A DNA stretch of 64,000 nucleotides. Source: Hymenobacter elongatus (GTDB taxonomy: Bacteria; Bacteroidota; Bacteroidia; Cytophagales; Hymenobacteraceae). Every line of letters starts with the position of its first letter. Within the stretch, counting starts at the first letter, position 1. The DNA is taken from positions 1 to 64,000 of the forward strand of contig NZ_SRLD01000016.1 in the NCBI RefSeq assembly GCF_004745955.1, in the 5' to 3' direction. Positions 18,341 through 27,137 of this stretch are shown here, piece after piece. The notes beneath the pieces are model-generated. The model ran no database searches. It was given only the letters and a program-made list of their open reading frames with translations, and was not told the origin of the DNA. The translations under genes were made by a program, and so were the position numbers.

Positions 18341-20083
18341 TTAGTTGAAGTATTCGCGGGCTAAGGCTTTGTCGTGATTGTAGATATCATCCCGGAAATG
18401 CACCTCGCCGGCTTCGTCCACCCAAGCGGTAAAGTAAACCAAGTACACCGGTATGTGCTCTTTGAGCGCAATGTACTTTTCCTTACGGTTGTTGATCGTG
18501 TCCTGAATTGTCTGACGGTCCCAGCCCGGCTTGTCGCGCAGCAGGTACTCGGCCAGCTTCAAGGGCTCCGCCACCCGGACGCAACCGTGGCTAAAGCCCC
18601 GCTTAGCCTGGCTGAACAGCTCATCGTGCGGGGTATCGTGCAGGTACACGTCATTGGAGTTGGGGAAGATAAACTTCACTTCCCCGAGGTCATTCTTCGG
18701 GCCGGGCCGGCGGCGCACGGTGTACTTGAACGTCTCTTGCGAGATGCTCGACCAGTCGATAGAGTTGGGGTCAACGGCTACGGCTTTCTTTCCCGACCCC
18801 TTCACAACTTCCATATCCAGCCGGTCGAGGTACGACGAATTGTTGGCCAGTTTCGGTCCTAGCTCCTTCTCAATAATGCTCCACGGCACGTTCCAGTAGG
18901 GCGATAAAACTACGTATTCCATCTTATCGCTGAACACGGGCGTAGCATTAAGCGTTTTGCCCACAATGACGCGCATGTCGAAAACCTCCTTGTTGTTTTC
19001 GACCACATGGAGCTTGTAATCCGGGATATTTACCAGCAGATAGCTCGGCTCAAACTTCTTTGGAATCCAGCGCCAGCGCTCCATATTCATGATGATCTGG
19101 TCGACCCGCGCCGACACCGGAACGTTGAGATACCGTAAGGTTTCTCCACTCACGATGCCGTCCGGCTTTAGGCCGTTCAAGTCTTGGAAGTGCTTTACTG
19201 CTTCCACCAGCGGGCCCTCATATTTCTCGACCGGAGCGGCAGCGGGTGTAGAGTTAGCCGTAGCTTGCACGGGCGCAGAGATGGCAGCCGCGGCCGGAGC
19301 CGCGCCCCCTAAGAGCCGCTGGCGCAACAGCGTTACCGCCGGGGAAGCCTCACCGGGCTTAAGCTTGGTGGTAGCTGGTAATGCGGGCCAGCCGCCGTTG
19401 CGCTGAATGCCCCGGTAGTCGGCCAGGATCTTTTTCAGCCGATCATACTCCGGGTGCAGAGGCTCGAACTCATAATAGGGGTACGTACTTTCCCGCTCCT
19501 TGAGGATAGTCAACAAGGCTTTGTGCAGCTTAATCTTGTTGCGCTTGACGTTCCAATCAATGCTTTTGACTTCGCGTGGGTTTACCGTGCCCCGATAAAA
19601 ATCGGAGGCCCAGTTGAAATAAGTACCTGACAGAGCTACATCTATCTCTTTTTCCAGCGCATTGCGCTTGGTAGAGTCCGACTTAGATTTATCAAATTCG
19701 GCGAAGAGCTTATCGAAGTCTTTGATCTTGTAATCCTTAGGATCGAGACCTTCGTCGGCGGCTTTGTTGATAACGCCCAGCAGGGTTTTGGCCTGGGGTA
19801 CCAGCTCGTGGTTGCGAAACCAGCCCAGGCGGAACTCCCGCTCCCGGTAGAACTTCTTGCCCCACTCCAGCTGATCCTTGAATGCGGGAACGGCCTTCAT
19901 GTAGCGGATAATGTAGGTACTGTCGAGGGTGGGTTGCGCGCCGCCAGCCTGGGTAAGGCCACCGGGCAGCGCATCCTGTATTTTGTCTTTCTGATCCTGG
20001 CTGCACGCCGAGCCCATCATTGCCAGGCTGATAAGCCAGAACAACAGGACGGTGAGAAAGGCCGGACGATTTGCTTGCTTCAT
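18341..20083 (-). CDS. L,D-transpeptidase (YcbB/LdtD-like), lipoprotein-type signal
   Basis: Makes 3-3 cross-links in peptidoglycan, or anchors proteins to it, in the periplasm. N-terminus MKQANRPAFLTVLLFW...MMGSAC has a signal peptide ending in a lipobox-like GSAC, so it may be lipid-anchored. A scaffold region precedes a peptidoglycan-binding segment (about residues 250-330, LVEAVKHFQDLNGLKPDGIV). The YkuD catalytic domain ends in SHGCVRV with Cys501. Length 580 fits the large YcbB class. It stands alone with its own terminator. Confidence 0.93.
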   Translation of the reverse strand: MKQANRPAFLTVLLFWLISLAMMGSACSQDQKDKIQDALPGGLTQAGGAQPTLDSTYIIRYMKAVPAFKDQLEWGKKFYREREFRLGWFRNHELVPQAKTLLGVINKAADEGLDPKDYKIKDFDKLFAEFDKSKSDSTKRNALEKEIDVALSGTYFNWASDFYRGTVNPREVKSIDWNVKRNKIKLHKALLTILKERESTYPYYEFEPLHPEYDRLKKILADYRGIQRNGGWPALPATTKLKPGEASPAVTLLRQRLLGGAAPAAAAISAPVQATANSTPAAAPVEKYEGPLVEAVKHFQDLNGLKPDGIVSGETLRYLNVPVSARVDQIIMNMERWRWIPKKFEPSYLLVNIPDYKLHVVENNKEVFDMRVIVGKTLNATPVFSDKMEYVVLSPYWNVPWSIIEKELGPKLANNSSYLDRLDMEVVKGSGKKAVAVDPNSIDWSSISQETFKYTVRRRPGPKNDLGEVKFIFPNSNDVYLHDTPHDELFSQAKRGFSHGCVRVAEPLKLAEYLLRDKPGWDRQTIQDTINNRKEKYIALKEHIPVYLVYFTAWVDEAGEVHFRDDIYNHDKALAREYFN

Positions 20084-20298
20084 GTAGGTAAGTCGTGGTG
20101 AGAAAGGCAGAAATGGCTGCTACCGAACAAGGCCCGGCAAAAAGCTGACCAACCTGCCGGCGCGGCATTCTGCGCGTTTTACTGCTTTCCGGCCCTTGGG
20201 GTTGCCGGGAAAGCAGAACGACACCACGCTGCAAGTTACTAGTTTTGCGGCTACTGCATTCCGACGAATTTCGACTAAATCCAACCCTGGGGTTCGGC

Positions 20299-20306
20299 TA
20301 TATTTG
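20299..20306 (+). promoter_or_regulatory. -7 promoter element (TATATTTG) of the M1 aminopeptidase
   Basis: Exact TAnnTTTG match about 65 bp upstream of the start at 20372. Confidence 0.5.
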
Positions 20307-20371
20307 CCGCTTTCGCCTAGTTCGCCGTAAAGGCTCTTGCTAGTATTCCTTCCCTCGGCCCCATCCTTGTT

Positions 20372-22159
20372 ATGTTCACTCCCGACCCCCATAGCTACGC
20401 CCGTCCGTCCGAAGTACAGGTGCGCCACCTGGCGCTGGACCTGCAGGTTGATTTTGGAACCCGCACCCTGCGTGGTCTGGCTACCTGGCAGCTCACCAAC
20501 CATACCGGGGCCACCGAGCTATGGCTGGATGCCCGCGACCTTACCATCGAAGCAGTGCTGCTCGGCGGCCCGGAGGGCGAATTAGCTGTTTTCACGCTCG
20601 GTGCTGCCGATGCCATCCTTGGCCAAGCCTTGCACATTGTCGTTCGCCCCGATACCACCGTTATTTCCATCCGCTACCAGACCTCGCCTGGCGCGGCGGC
20701 GCTCCAGTGGCTAGAGCCTGCGCAGACGGCCGGCCGCCAGCTGCCATTTATGTTCACTCAGTCGCAGGCTATTCTGGCCCGTACCTGGATTCCGTGTCAG
20801 GATTCGCCCGGCGTGCGCTTCACTTATGAGGCTAGCGTGCGGGTGCCAGCCCACCTGCTCGCGCTGATGAGCGCCGAAAATCCGCAGCAGCTCAGCTCAA
20901 CAGGCCACTATGCTTTCCGGATGCAGCAGCCAATTCCAGCCTATCTCATGGCCCTGGCCGTGGGCAACGTGGAGTTCACGCCCTTGAGTACCCGCACGGG
21001 TATCTATGCCGAGCCCGTGACGCTGCCCAGCGCTACCGACGAATTTGTGGACCTGGAGAAAATGGTGGCTACCGCTGAGGAATTATATGGCCCGTACAGC
21101 TGGGGCCGGTACGATTTGCTGGTGCTGCCGCCGAGCTTTCCGTTTGGGGGTATGGAAAACCCTCGTTTAACATTTGTAACACCGACCATCCTGGCCGGCG
21201 ACCGGAGCCTCACCAGCCTGGTGGCCCACGAGCTGGCCCACTCCTGGTCGGGCAACCTGGTAACCAACGCTACCTGGAATGATTTCTGGCTGAATGAAGG
21301 CTTCACCGTGTACTTCGAGCGCCGCATTATGGAACGCCTATATGGCCGTCCCTACGCCGATATGCTGCAGGTGCTGGGCCACACCGGCCTACTGCACGCC
21401 GTGACCGAGCTTGGTGCCGACAGCAAAGACACGCACCTTCACCTCGACTTGGCTGGGCGCGACCCGGATGAAGGGCTCACTGAAATTGCCTACGAAAAAG
21501 GCGACTACCTGCTGCTGACCCTGGAGCAGCTGATAGGCCGGCCCAAACTGGACGCCTTTATTACGGAGTACTTCGCCCGCTTCAGTTTCCAGTCGATGGA
21601 CACAGTGTCGTTTGTGGCTTACCTGCGCCAGCAACTGCTGAGCCACGAGCCGGGCCTGGAAGAAAAGCTGCAGCTCGATGCTTGGGTGAACGGCCCCGGT
21701 ATTCCATCGGTAGCTCCCCCGGTGGCATCGGCTCGTTTTGCTGCCGTGGAGGCCGCGCTGCACAACTGGCAGGCCGGCACCCCCGCTGCCGTGCTGACCA
21801 CCGCCGACTGGAGCAGCCATGAATGGGTGCATTTTCTGCACGGCTTACCCAAAAGTATGACGGAAGCTACCCTCGGTGAGCTGGACGCCGCCTTCGGGTT
21901 TACCCGGTCGGGAAATGCCGAAATTCTGTCGGCCTGGTTTCCACTGACGCTGGCTGCCGGCTACCACCCTGCCGATGAGGCGATGCAGGAATTTCTGATA
22001 AAAGTGGGGCGGCGCAAATTTCTGGTGCCAATCTACAAGGCACTGCTGGCCGTGCCCGGTGGTCAGGCGCGGGCGCAAACTATTTATGCCCAGGCCCGGC
22101 CCAACTATCATTCAGTAGCAACCACTACTTTTGATGCGCTGGTGGGCCAGCCCGCGTAA
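20372..22159 (+). CDS. M1 family zinc aminopeptidase (leukotriene A4 hydrolase-like)
   Basis: Removes N-terminal residues from peptides in the cytoplasm; no signal peptide. The GGMENPRL exopeptidase motif is at about 259-266, the zinc site HELAH at 286-290, and the third ligand Glu309 in WLNEG. The C-terminal helical domain and the 595-residue length match bacterial leukotriene-A4-hydrolase-type enzymes rather than the 850-residue PepN. The next gene begins 90 bp downstream, on the same strand. Confidence 0.93.
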   Translation: MFTPDPHSYARPSEVQVRHLALDLQVDFGTRTLRGLATWQLTNHTGATELWLDARDLTIEAVLLGGPEGELAVFTLGAADAILGQALHIVVRPDTTVISIRYQTSPGAAALQWLEPAQTAGRQLPFMFTQSQAILARTWIPCQDSPGVRFTYEASVRVPAHLLALMSAENPQQLSSTGHYAFRMQQPIPAYLMALAVGNVEFTPLSTRTGIYAEPVTLPSATDEFVDLEKMVATAEELYGPYSWGRYDLLVLPPSFPFGGMENPRLTFVTPTILAGDRSLTSLVAHELAHSWSGNLVTNATWNDFWLNEGFTVYFERRIMERLYGRPYADMLQVLGHTGLLHAVTELGADSKDTHLHLDLAGRDPDEGLTEIAYEKGDYLLLTLEQLIGRPKLDAFITEYFARFSFQSMDTVSFVAYLRQQLLSHEPGLEEKLQLDAWVNGPGIPSVAPPVASARFAAVEAALHNWQAGTPAAVLTTADWSSHEWVHFLHGLPKSMTEATLGELDAAFGFTRSGNAEILSAWFPLTLAAGYHPADEAMQEFLIKVGRRKFLVPIYKALLAVPGGQARAQTIYAQARPNYHSVATTTFDALVGQPA

Positions 22160-22251
22160 AGTACTGCTCAGCTCCGGCAGGAATGGCGTGAACCTTGCTT
22201 GCCGGACAGTAGTTATTTTTCTTTCGTTTTCATTAAAGTTGATTTGTCGCG

Positions 22252-23172
22252 TTGAAAGCACTAAAACCTCTCGGGAAGTTAATTGCCATTGGGGGCAATG
22301 AGGATAAAGGCACCTACCCTAACCCGCGCACCAAGAAAAAATACTACCTCAACTTTTTTGAGCTCGGTATTCTGAAGCGCGTCGTGACCGAATCGGGGAA
22401 GACCGATCCGCGCATTGAGGTCATCACGACGGCTTCCATGATTCCGGAGGAAGTCGCCCGCATCTACGTCTCATCCTTTGCGATGCTCAACTGCCTGAAC
22501 GTGGGCATTCTGGATGTGCGCACCCCCGAAGACGCGCAACAGCCAGAGTACCTGGCCCGCCTGCTCGAAGCCGACATTGTGATGATGAGCGGCGGCAACC
22601 AGTCGCGTCTGAAAATGATGTTCGGCGAAAGCGAGTTTCTGGACCGCCTGACGACCCGCTATTTCACCGAACCCAACTTCGTTATTGCCGGCACCAGCGC
22701 TGGGGCCATGGCCATGTCGCACATCATGATTATGGGCGGCAGCGTTCCGGACGCTCTCATGAAGGGAGCCGTGAAGATGGGCACTGGCCTGAGCCTGATT
22801 CGCAACGTAGTAATTGACTCGCACTTCGTGAAGCGCGGCCGGTTTGGGCGGCTCATGGAAGCCGTGGGGCTGCATCCCAAGATCATCGGTATCGGCTTGG
22901 GGGAAGATACGGGCGTCCTGATTACGGAAGGGAACCTGATTGAGACCATCGGCTCCAACCTGGTTATCATCATGGACGGGCACAACCTGCAGCATAACAA
23001 CGCCGCATCGGCCAAGAAAGGCACCACACTGTCGATGGAGAACATGACCCTCCACGTGCTGGCCAAGGGCAACACCTACGATATTCAGGAGCGCAAGTTC
23101 TACGTCGATAAAACGAAATCAGCACCGACCGTTTCTCCCGAAGCACAAACCGCTACAACAGCTACGGCATAG
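22252..23172 (+). CDS. cphB: Cyanophycinase (peptidase family S51)
   Basis: Hydrolyses the storage polymer cyanophycin to beta-Asp-Arg dipeptides. The nucleophile is Ser149 in GTSAGAMAMS, and the family blocks GGNEDKG, MSGGNQ, IDSHFVKRGRFGRL and GIGLGEDTG are all present. It starts at TTG 22252; length 306 is slightly above the usual 270-290 because of a Thr/Ala-rich C-terminal tail. No signal peptide, so intracellular. It converges on an isoaspartyl peptidase gene, which would process its product. No cyanophycin synthetase is in the window. Confidence 0.93.
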   Translation: MKALKPLGKLIAIGGNEDKGTYPNPRTKKKYYLNFFELGILKRVVTESGKTDPRIEVITTASMIPEEVARIYVSSFAMLNCLNVGILDVRTPEDAQQPEYLARLLEADIVMMSGGNQSRLKMMFGESEFLDRLTTRYFTEPNFVIAGTSAGAMAMSHIMIMGGSVPDALMKGAVKMGTGLSLIRNVVIDSHFVKRGRFGRLMEAVGLHPKIIGIGLGEDTGVLITEGNLIETIGSNLVIIMDGHNLQHNNAASAKKGTTLSMENMTLHVLAKGNTYDIQERKFYVDKTKSAPTVSPEAQTATTATA

Positions 23173-23185
23173 CCCGGCTGGTTTC

Positions 23186-23235
23186 AAACGCACAGCGCCG
23201 GCTTCCTTACTTGGGGCCGGCGCTGTGCGTTTATT
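23186..23235 (+). terminator. Terminator of the cyanophycinase gene
   Basis: A 17-bp perfect stem (arms 23186-23202 and 23216-23232) ending in TTT; strongly GC-rich. Confidence 0.85.
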
Positions 23236-23242
23236 CTCGGGG

Positions 23243-23300
23243 ATAAAATCCAGTGTTTTTGACTCCTTATATATAAGGAGTCAAAAACACTGGATTTTAT
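23243..23300. repeat. 58-bp perfect palindrome
   Basis: Two 29-nt arms (ATAAAATCCAGTGTTTTTG... and its exact complement) meet at TATATA with no loop. It lies between the converging cyanophycinase and isoaspartyl peptidase genes, 11 bp past the first gene's hairpin. It could act as a bidirectional transcription stop, yet its stem is AT-rich and lacks the usual GC core. Confidence 0.95.
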
Positions 23301-23363
23301 GAGAGTTGCCAGTCGCATCTGATCTTTGCCACCAAGCTTCTACTCCTCCTCACACAGAGTAGC

Positions 23364-24341
23364 TCAGTCTTTATAGATGCCCACGTAAAGTGAGCCGGTG
23401 GAGCTAAGGCTGGCGCGGTACATCCCATCGGAGTTGAAAGGCAGCGCAATCTGGCCGGTGCCGTCGATGGCTACCAGCCCCCCTTCTCCTCCTACCGGGG
23501 CCAGTTTCTCGTGCACCACAATGCGGCAGGCTTCAGCCAGGCTCAGACCCCGGTAGTCCATGAGGCAGGAAATATCGTGGGCCACGACGGCGCGCAGGAA
23601 AAACTCGCCGTGCCCGGTGCAGCTGATGGCGCAGGTCCGGTTGTCGGCGAAGGTACCTGAGCCGATGATAGGCGAGTCGCCGATGCGGGAGTAGCGCTTG
23701 TTGGTCATGCCGCCGGTGCTGGTGGCGGCGGCCAGGTTGCCGTGCTGGTCGCGGGCCACAGCCCCTACCGTACCCATTTTTTTCTTGGGGTCTTCATCAA
23801 CGAAAGCCGCCGGTTCCGCCAAGGGTGCCTGGGCTTCGCTGTGGTCGAGACGCATGCGGCCTTCCGTGAGGGCCTGCTGGAGTTGGTCGTAGCGGTGCTG
23901 GGTAAAAAAGTACTCCGCCGGCTGCTGGGGCAGGCCAAATTCGCGGGCCAGCTCTTCGTTGCCGGGATACGCCAGCAGTACGTGCTCGGTTTTGTCCATC
24001 ACCAGCCGCGCCGCCCTGATGGGGTTCTGCACGCTCCGGATTCCGGTCACGGCGCCAGCGGCCCGGTCACGGCCATCCATCAGCGACGCATCCATTTCGT
24101 GGTGGCCTTCGTGGGTGAATACCGCGCCGCACCCGGCGTTAAACAACGGACAGTTTTCGAGGCTCACGACGGCCGTTTCTACTGCATCGAGAGCGGCTCC
24201 ACCGTGGCGCAGCACGTCGTAGCCCGCTTCCGCAGCAAGCTGTAGCGCTTGCCGATAGTTCTGCTCGGCCTCCGCCGTCATCAGGGTGCGAGATATAGTA
24301 CCAGCACCACCGTGCAGGGCTAAGGCAAAAGGAAAATCCAT
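23364..24341 (-). CDS. iaaA: Isoaspartyl peptidase / plant-type L-asparaginase
   Basis: An N-terminal nucleophile hydrolase that cleaves beta-aspartyl dipeptides (including beta-Asp-Arg) and asparagine. The precursor self-cleaves before Thr in KKKMG-TVGAVA, giving alpha and beta subunits; the following GGMTNKRYSRIGDSPIIG and CTGHGE motifs line the active site. The start at 24341 (MDFPFALALHGGAGTIS) gives 325 residues; the upstream start at 24386 adds an unlikely tail. Next to cyanophycinase, its likely substrate is beta-Asp-Arg (inference). Cytoplasmic. Confidence 0.93.
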   Translation of the reverse strand: MDFPFALALHGGAGTISRTLMTAEAEQNYRQALQLAAEAGYDVLRHGGAALDAVETAVVSLENCPLFNAGCGAVFTHEGHHEMDASLMDGRDRAAGAVTGIRSVQNPIRAARLVMDKTEHVLLAYPGNEELAREFGLPQQPAEYFFTQHRYDQLQQALTEGRMRLDHSEAQAPLAEPAAFVDEDPKKKMGTVGAVARDQHGNLAAATSTGGMTNKRYSRIGDSPIIGSGTFADNRTCAISCTGHGEFFLRAVVAHDISCLMDYRGLSLAEACRIVVHEKLAPVGGEGGLVAIDGTGQIALPFNSDGMYRASLSSTGSLYVGIYKD

Positions 24342-24449
24342 GCGTAATAGGCTTTTTAGTGGGCTGAGGGCAAGAACGAAAGGCAAAGATACGCAGCGCG
24401 GCGGTCCGGATTTTGAGCGGCTTCCGTAGCCATAACGCGTTTTTTTTCG

Positions 24450-24457
24450 TACGTTTG
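24450..24457 (+). promoter_or_regulatory. -7 promoter element (TACGTTTG) of the DUF3127 gene
   Basis: Exact TAnnTTTG match 33 bp upstream of the ATG at 24491. Confidence 0.65.
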
Positions 24458-24490
24458 AACTACCGATTTCCCCACTTAACTATTTTTTTT

Positions 24491-24913
24491 ATGGCTTACG
24501 ACGCTACCGGCCGCCTGCACGAGATTTTTGACGAACAGCAGGTGAGTGAGAAATTCCGCAAGCGCGAATTTGTGCTGGAAGTTCAGGATGGCCAGTACCC
24601 TGAGCACATCAAGTTTCAGCTGGTCCAGGACAAAACAGCTCTCATCGATACTTTCAAAGTAGGTGATGAAGTGAAGGTAACCTTCAATCTGCGGGGTCGC
24701 GGCTTCAACAAGAACGGCCAGATGCTGTACTTCACGAACCTGGAAGCCTGGAAGATTGAGGCTGGCATGGGCGGCGGCGCTCCCGCTGGCGGTGGCTACA
24801 ACCAACAGGCTGCTCCACGTGCCGCAGCTCCGGCTCAAAACCAGAACCCTAACCTGCGGGCTGCTCCCGCAGCTCCTATCGCCGGCGACGACGACAACGA
24901 CCTGCCCTTCTAA
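24491..24913 (+). CDS. DUF3127 OB-fold-like protein with an SSB-like acidic tail
   Basis: The start at 24491 (MAYDATGRLHEIFDEQQVSE) gives 140 residues. Residues 1-95 form the DUF3127 domain found in Bacteroidota (FRKREFVLEV, HIKFQLVQDK, VGDEVKVTFNLRGR, YFTNLEAWKIE), which reads like an OB-fold. A Gly/Ala/Gln-rich linker leads to the C-terminal DDDNDLPF, closely resembling the DDDIPF tip by which SSB recruits partner proteins. The domain plus tail suggests a nucleic-acid-binding accessory protein, but this is inference. Own promoter and terminator. Confidence 0.88.
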   Translation: MAYDATGRLHEIFDEQQVSEKFRKREFVLEVQDGQYPEHIKFQLVQDKTALIDTFKVGDEVKVTFNLRGRGFNKNGQMLYFTNLEAWKIEAGMGGGAPAGGGYNQQAAPRAAAPAQNQNPNLRAAPAAPIAGDDDNDLPF

Positions 24914-24950
24914 GCATCGTTGAACGCCGTTGCTACGGTACTTGCTAAGG

Positions 24951-24990
24951 CGGAAGCTGGAACTCCCATCGGGGCTCCAGCTTCCGTTTT
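24951..24990 (+). terminator. Terminator of the DUF3127 gene
   Basis: CGGAAGCTGGA/TCCAGCTTCCG stem (24951-24961, 24976-24986) followed by TTTT. Confidence 0.85.
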
Positions 24991-25221
24991 GCATGTAGAG
25001 CTTTCCCGTTTTGGCTTCAGAAGAAGTCGTATGCCAATCCCTATCTGAGAAAAAGGCATCCCAGCAATGTGAACTCCTTCCTTTGGGTGGCATTGCGCGT
25101 ATCAGGCTTTGTCTGGTAAAAGGTAAAACTCCCCGGTATCCTTTTATCGTTTACCTAGCAGCAGCCTCTTGCTACTCAGAGCCTGATTTTCGGTTTCTCC
25201 TGCTTTATCTTCTGCCTTCTC

Positions 25222-26094
25222 ATGGCCGTGCTTTCTGAAAACCAACTACTTACTGGAAAAACCATACTCATCACCGGTGCCTCGGGCGGCATTGGCCAGA
25301 TTACGGCACGGGAGCTGGCCCGGCGTGGGGCGCATATTGTTCTGGTATGCCGTAACCAGGAGCGCGCCGAGCACACCCGCCACCTGATTCAGCAGGTCAG
25401 CCCCGCCAGTGAGCCCGATATTCTGCTGTGCGACCTTTCGCTGCTGGCCGAAGTGCGGACTCTGGCCGCCACTGTAGCGCAGCGCTACGAGAAGCTGGAT
25501 GTACTCATCAATAACGCGGGTATTATGCCGGGCCCGCTAACTATTACGGCGGAAGGCCACGAGCTGAGCTGGGTTACCAATCATCTGGCCCCGTTTCTGC
25601 TGACCAACCTGCTCCTGCCCCAGCTGGAAGCGGCCGGCCAGGCCCGGATTATTTCCGTGGCGTCGGAAGCCCATTGGCTGGGCGAAATCGAACCCGCGCA
25701 AACGCTGCGCAACGCCCCCGACAAGTACAGCTCTTTCACGGCTTATTGCGATTCTAAGCTGGCTAACATCCTGTTTACCAACGAGCTAGCCCATCGACTG
25801 GAGCTGACAGGCATTACGGCAAACTGCCTGCACCCCGGTGTGGTAGATACGGGACTGGTAAACCCGCGCAGCTCCCGGCTGCTGAAACTAATGTGGCTGC
25901 TGGCCCGGCCCCTAATGATAACGGCCGAAAAAGGTGCTCAGACGAGCATTTATCTGGCTACGGCCTCACAAGTAGCCACCATTAGCGGACGATATTTCAA
26001 GAACAGCAAACCAGCCCGCACTTCCGGCACCGCGCAAAATCGCGCCGAGGCCAGCCGGCTGTGGCGCATTTCGGAGGAGGAAACAGCGTTATAA
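25222..26094 (+). CDS. Short-chain dehydrogenase/reductase (retinol dehydrogenase-like)
   Basis: An NAD(P)-dependent oxidoreductase of unknown substrate. The Rossmann motif TGASGGIG is at residues 19-26, the NNAG at about 107, the catalytic Ser in IISVASEAHW and the YxxxK as Y-CDS-K. Length 290 and the LHPGVVDTGL motif suit the retinol-dehydrogenase-like SDRs. No signal peptide. About 300 bp upstream is non-coding beyond the DUF3127 terminator. The next gene starts 70 bp downstream on the same strand and may share the transcript. Confidence 0.9.
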   Translation: MAVLSENQLLTGKTILITGASGGIGQITARELARRGAHIVLVCRNQERAEHTRHLIQQVSPASEPDILLCDLSLLAEVRTLAATVAQRYEKLDVLINNAGIMPGPLTITAEGHELSWVTNHLAPFLLTNLLLPQLEAAGQARIISVASEAHWLGEIEPAQTLRNAPDKYSSFTAYCDSKLANILFTNELAHRLELTGITANCLHPGVVDTGLVNPRSSRLLKLMWLLARPLMITAEKGAQTSIYLATASQVATISGRYFKNSKPARTSGTAQNRAEASRLWRISEEETAL

Positions 26095-26163
26095 TACCTT
26101 GCTTCCGTTCGGTTGGCAACTGCTGATAATTCTATTTCTGACCTCACGTTTTGCCGCAGCTCC

Positions 26164-26796
26164 ATGTTTAGCATGTCGGAAGTACAGGAACTCATCCAGC
26201 AAGGGGAAGGCGAGCAGCTGGAATTCAAGAAGAAAACCACGCATCCAACCCGCATTTCGCGCACGCTGGCATCGTTGGCCAATACCCGGGGCGGGCGCGT
26301 GCTGGTAGGCGTCGATGACGACGGCCGGATTGTGGGCGTGCGCGATGCGGAGGAGGAAAGGTATTTGCTGCGCCTGGCGGCCGAGCACTATGTGCAACCG
26401 CCCATTGCACTGCTTTTTACGGAGTTGGAAGAGGACGACCGCACGGTGCTCATTGTCGTGGTAGCGGAAAGCACCTGCAAGCCCCACCGCGCCCAGGTAG
26501 CGGAAGGCGACTGGCGCGGCTACGTGCGGGTGCGCGACGAAAGCGTGCAAACCAGCGGCCTAACGGAGCGCGTGCTGGAACGCCAGGAGCCCGCACGCTT
26601 CGAGCAGATTCCGCTCAACCGGCACGAACTGGCCGTAATGGACTATTTGCGCAAGCAGCCGCGTATTACCCTGGCCCAATTCATGAAGCTCGGCAATTTG
26701 GGTAAGCGCAGGGCGTACCAAACGCTGATTAAGCTTGTGCTGCACGGATACCTCCGCCACCACGACAAGGAAAAAGAGCCGTATTACACCCTCTGA
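26164..26796 (+). CDS. AlbA_2 (Schlafen AAA_4-type) domain protein with C-terminal winged helix
   Basis: The 210-residue product from ATG 26164 opens with the AlbA_2 signature QGEGEQLEFKKK...RISRTLASLANTRGGRVLVGVDDDGRIVGV, a putative nucleic-acid-binding domain seen in regulators and Schlafen-like proteins. The C-terminal 70 residues (LAVMDYLRKQPRITLAQFMK ... LIKLVLHGYLR) look like a winged helix. Probably a DNA-binding regulator; target unknown. ATG 26173 is an alternative start. The 52-bp longer frame upstream is not used. Confidence 0.85.
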   Translation: MFSMSEVQELIQQGEGEQLEFKKKTTHPTRISRTLASLANTRGGRVLVGVDDDGRIVGVRDAEEERYLLRLAAEHYVQPPIALLFTELEEDDRTVLIVVVAESTCKPHRAQVAEGDWRGYVRVRDESVQTSGLTERVLERQEPARFEQIPLNRHELAVMDYLRKQPRITLAQFMKLGNLGKRRAYQTLIKLVLHGYLRHHDKEKEPYYTL

Positions 26797-26940
26797 TTTT
26801 TCTGGCCAATGGATAACCGCTGCTTGTTGCGGCTCGCCAGAACCCACTAAACCAATCGAGCCTTATCAGCCCCGACGTATGAGGATGATAAGGCCCGGTG
26901 GCAAGAAAGCGGCGGCAAACGCACCGATAATAAATTCGGA

Positions 26941-27057
26941 TTATTCGCTGCTGCTGTTTTTAGCGCGCTTCTTCTCGTCTTTGGCTGCTTTCTTCTCTTT
27001 CGTAGTTTTAGCAGGCTCCTTCTTTTTTTCTTTGCGGGGTTCTTGTGCTTTAGCCAT
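26941..27057 (-). CDS. Small Lys-rich protein (38 residues)
   Basis: ATG 27057 to TAA 26941 encodes MAKAQEPRKEKKKEPAKTTK followed by more Lys/Glu/Ala and NSSSE. It is extremely basic and helical in character, like the short KEKK-type hypothetical proteins common in Cytophagales genomes. Its position between two genes and clean start-stop favour a real gene. It may bind nucleic acid through charge alone (inference). Confidence 0.55.
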   Translation of the reverse strand: MAKAQEPRKEKKKEPAKTTKEKKAAKDEKKRAKNSSSE

Positions 27058-27137
27058 GACGCAGCGGGGTTTGGGTAGAAACTAAATGATGTACTCGTAA
27101 CGCAACGAAGTGCGTGGGTGTTGTATGAAAACGGGCT

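Noticed and set aside
22159..22251. ATG start for cyanophycinase upstream of the TTG
   Set aside because: No in-frame ATG gives a sensible N-terminus. The frame from TTG 22252 (MKALKPLGKLIAIGGNEDKG) matches the family start.
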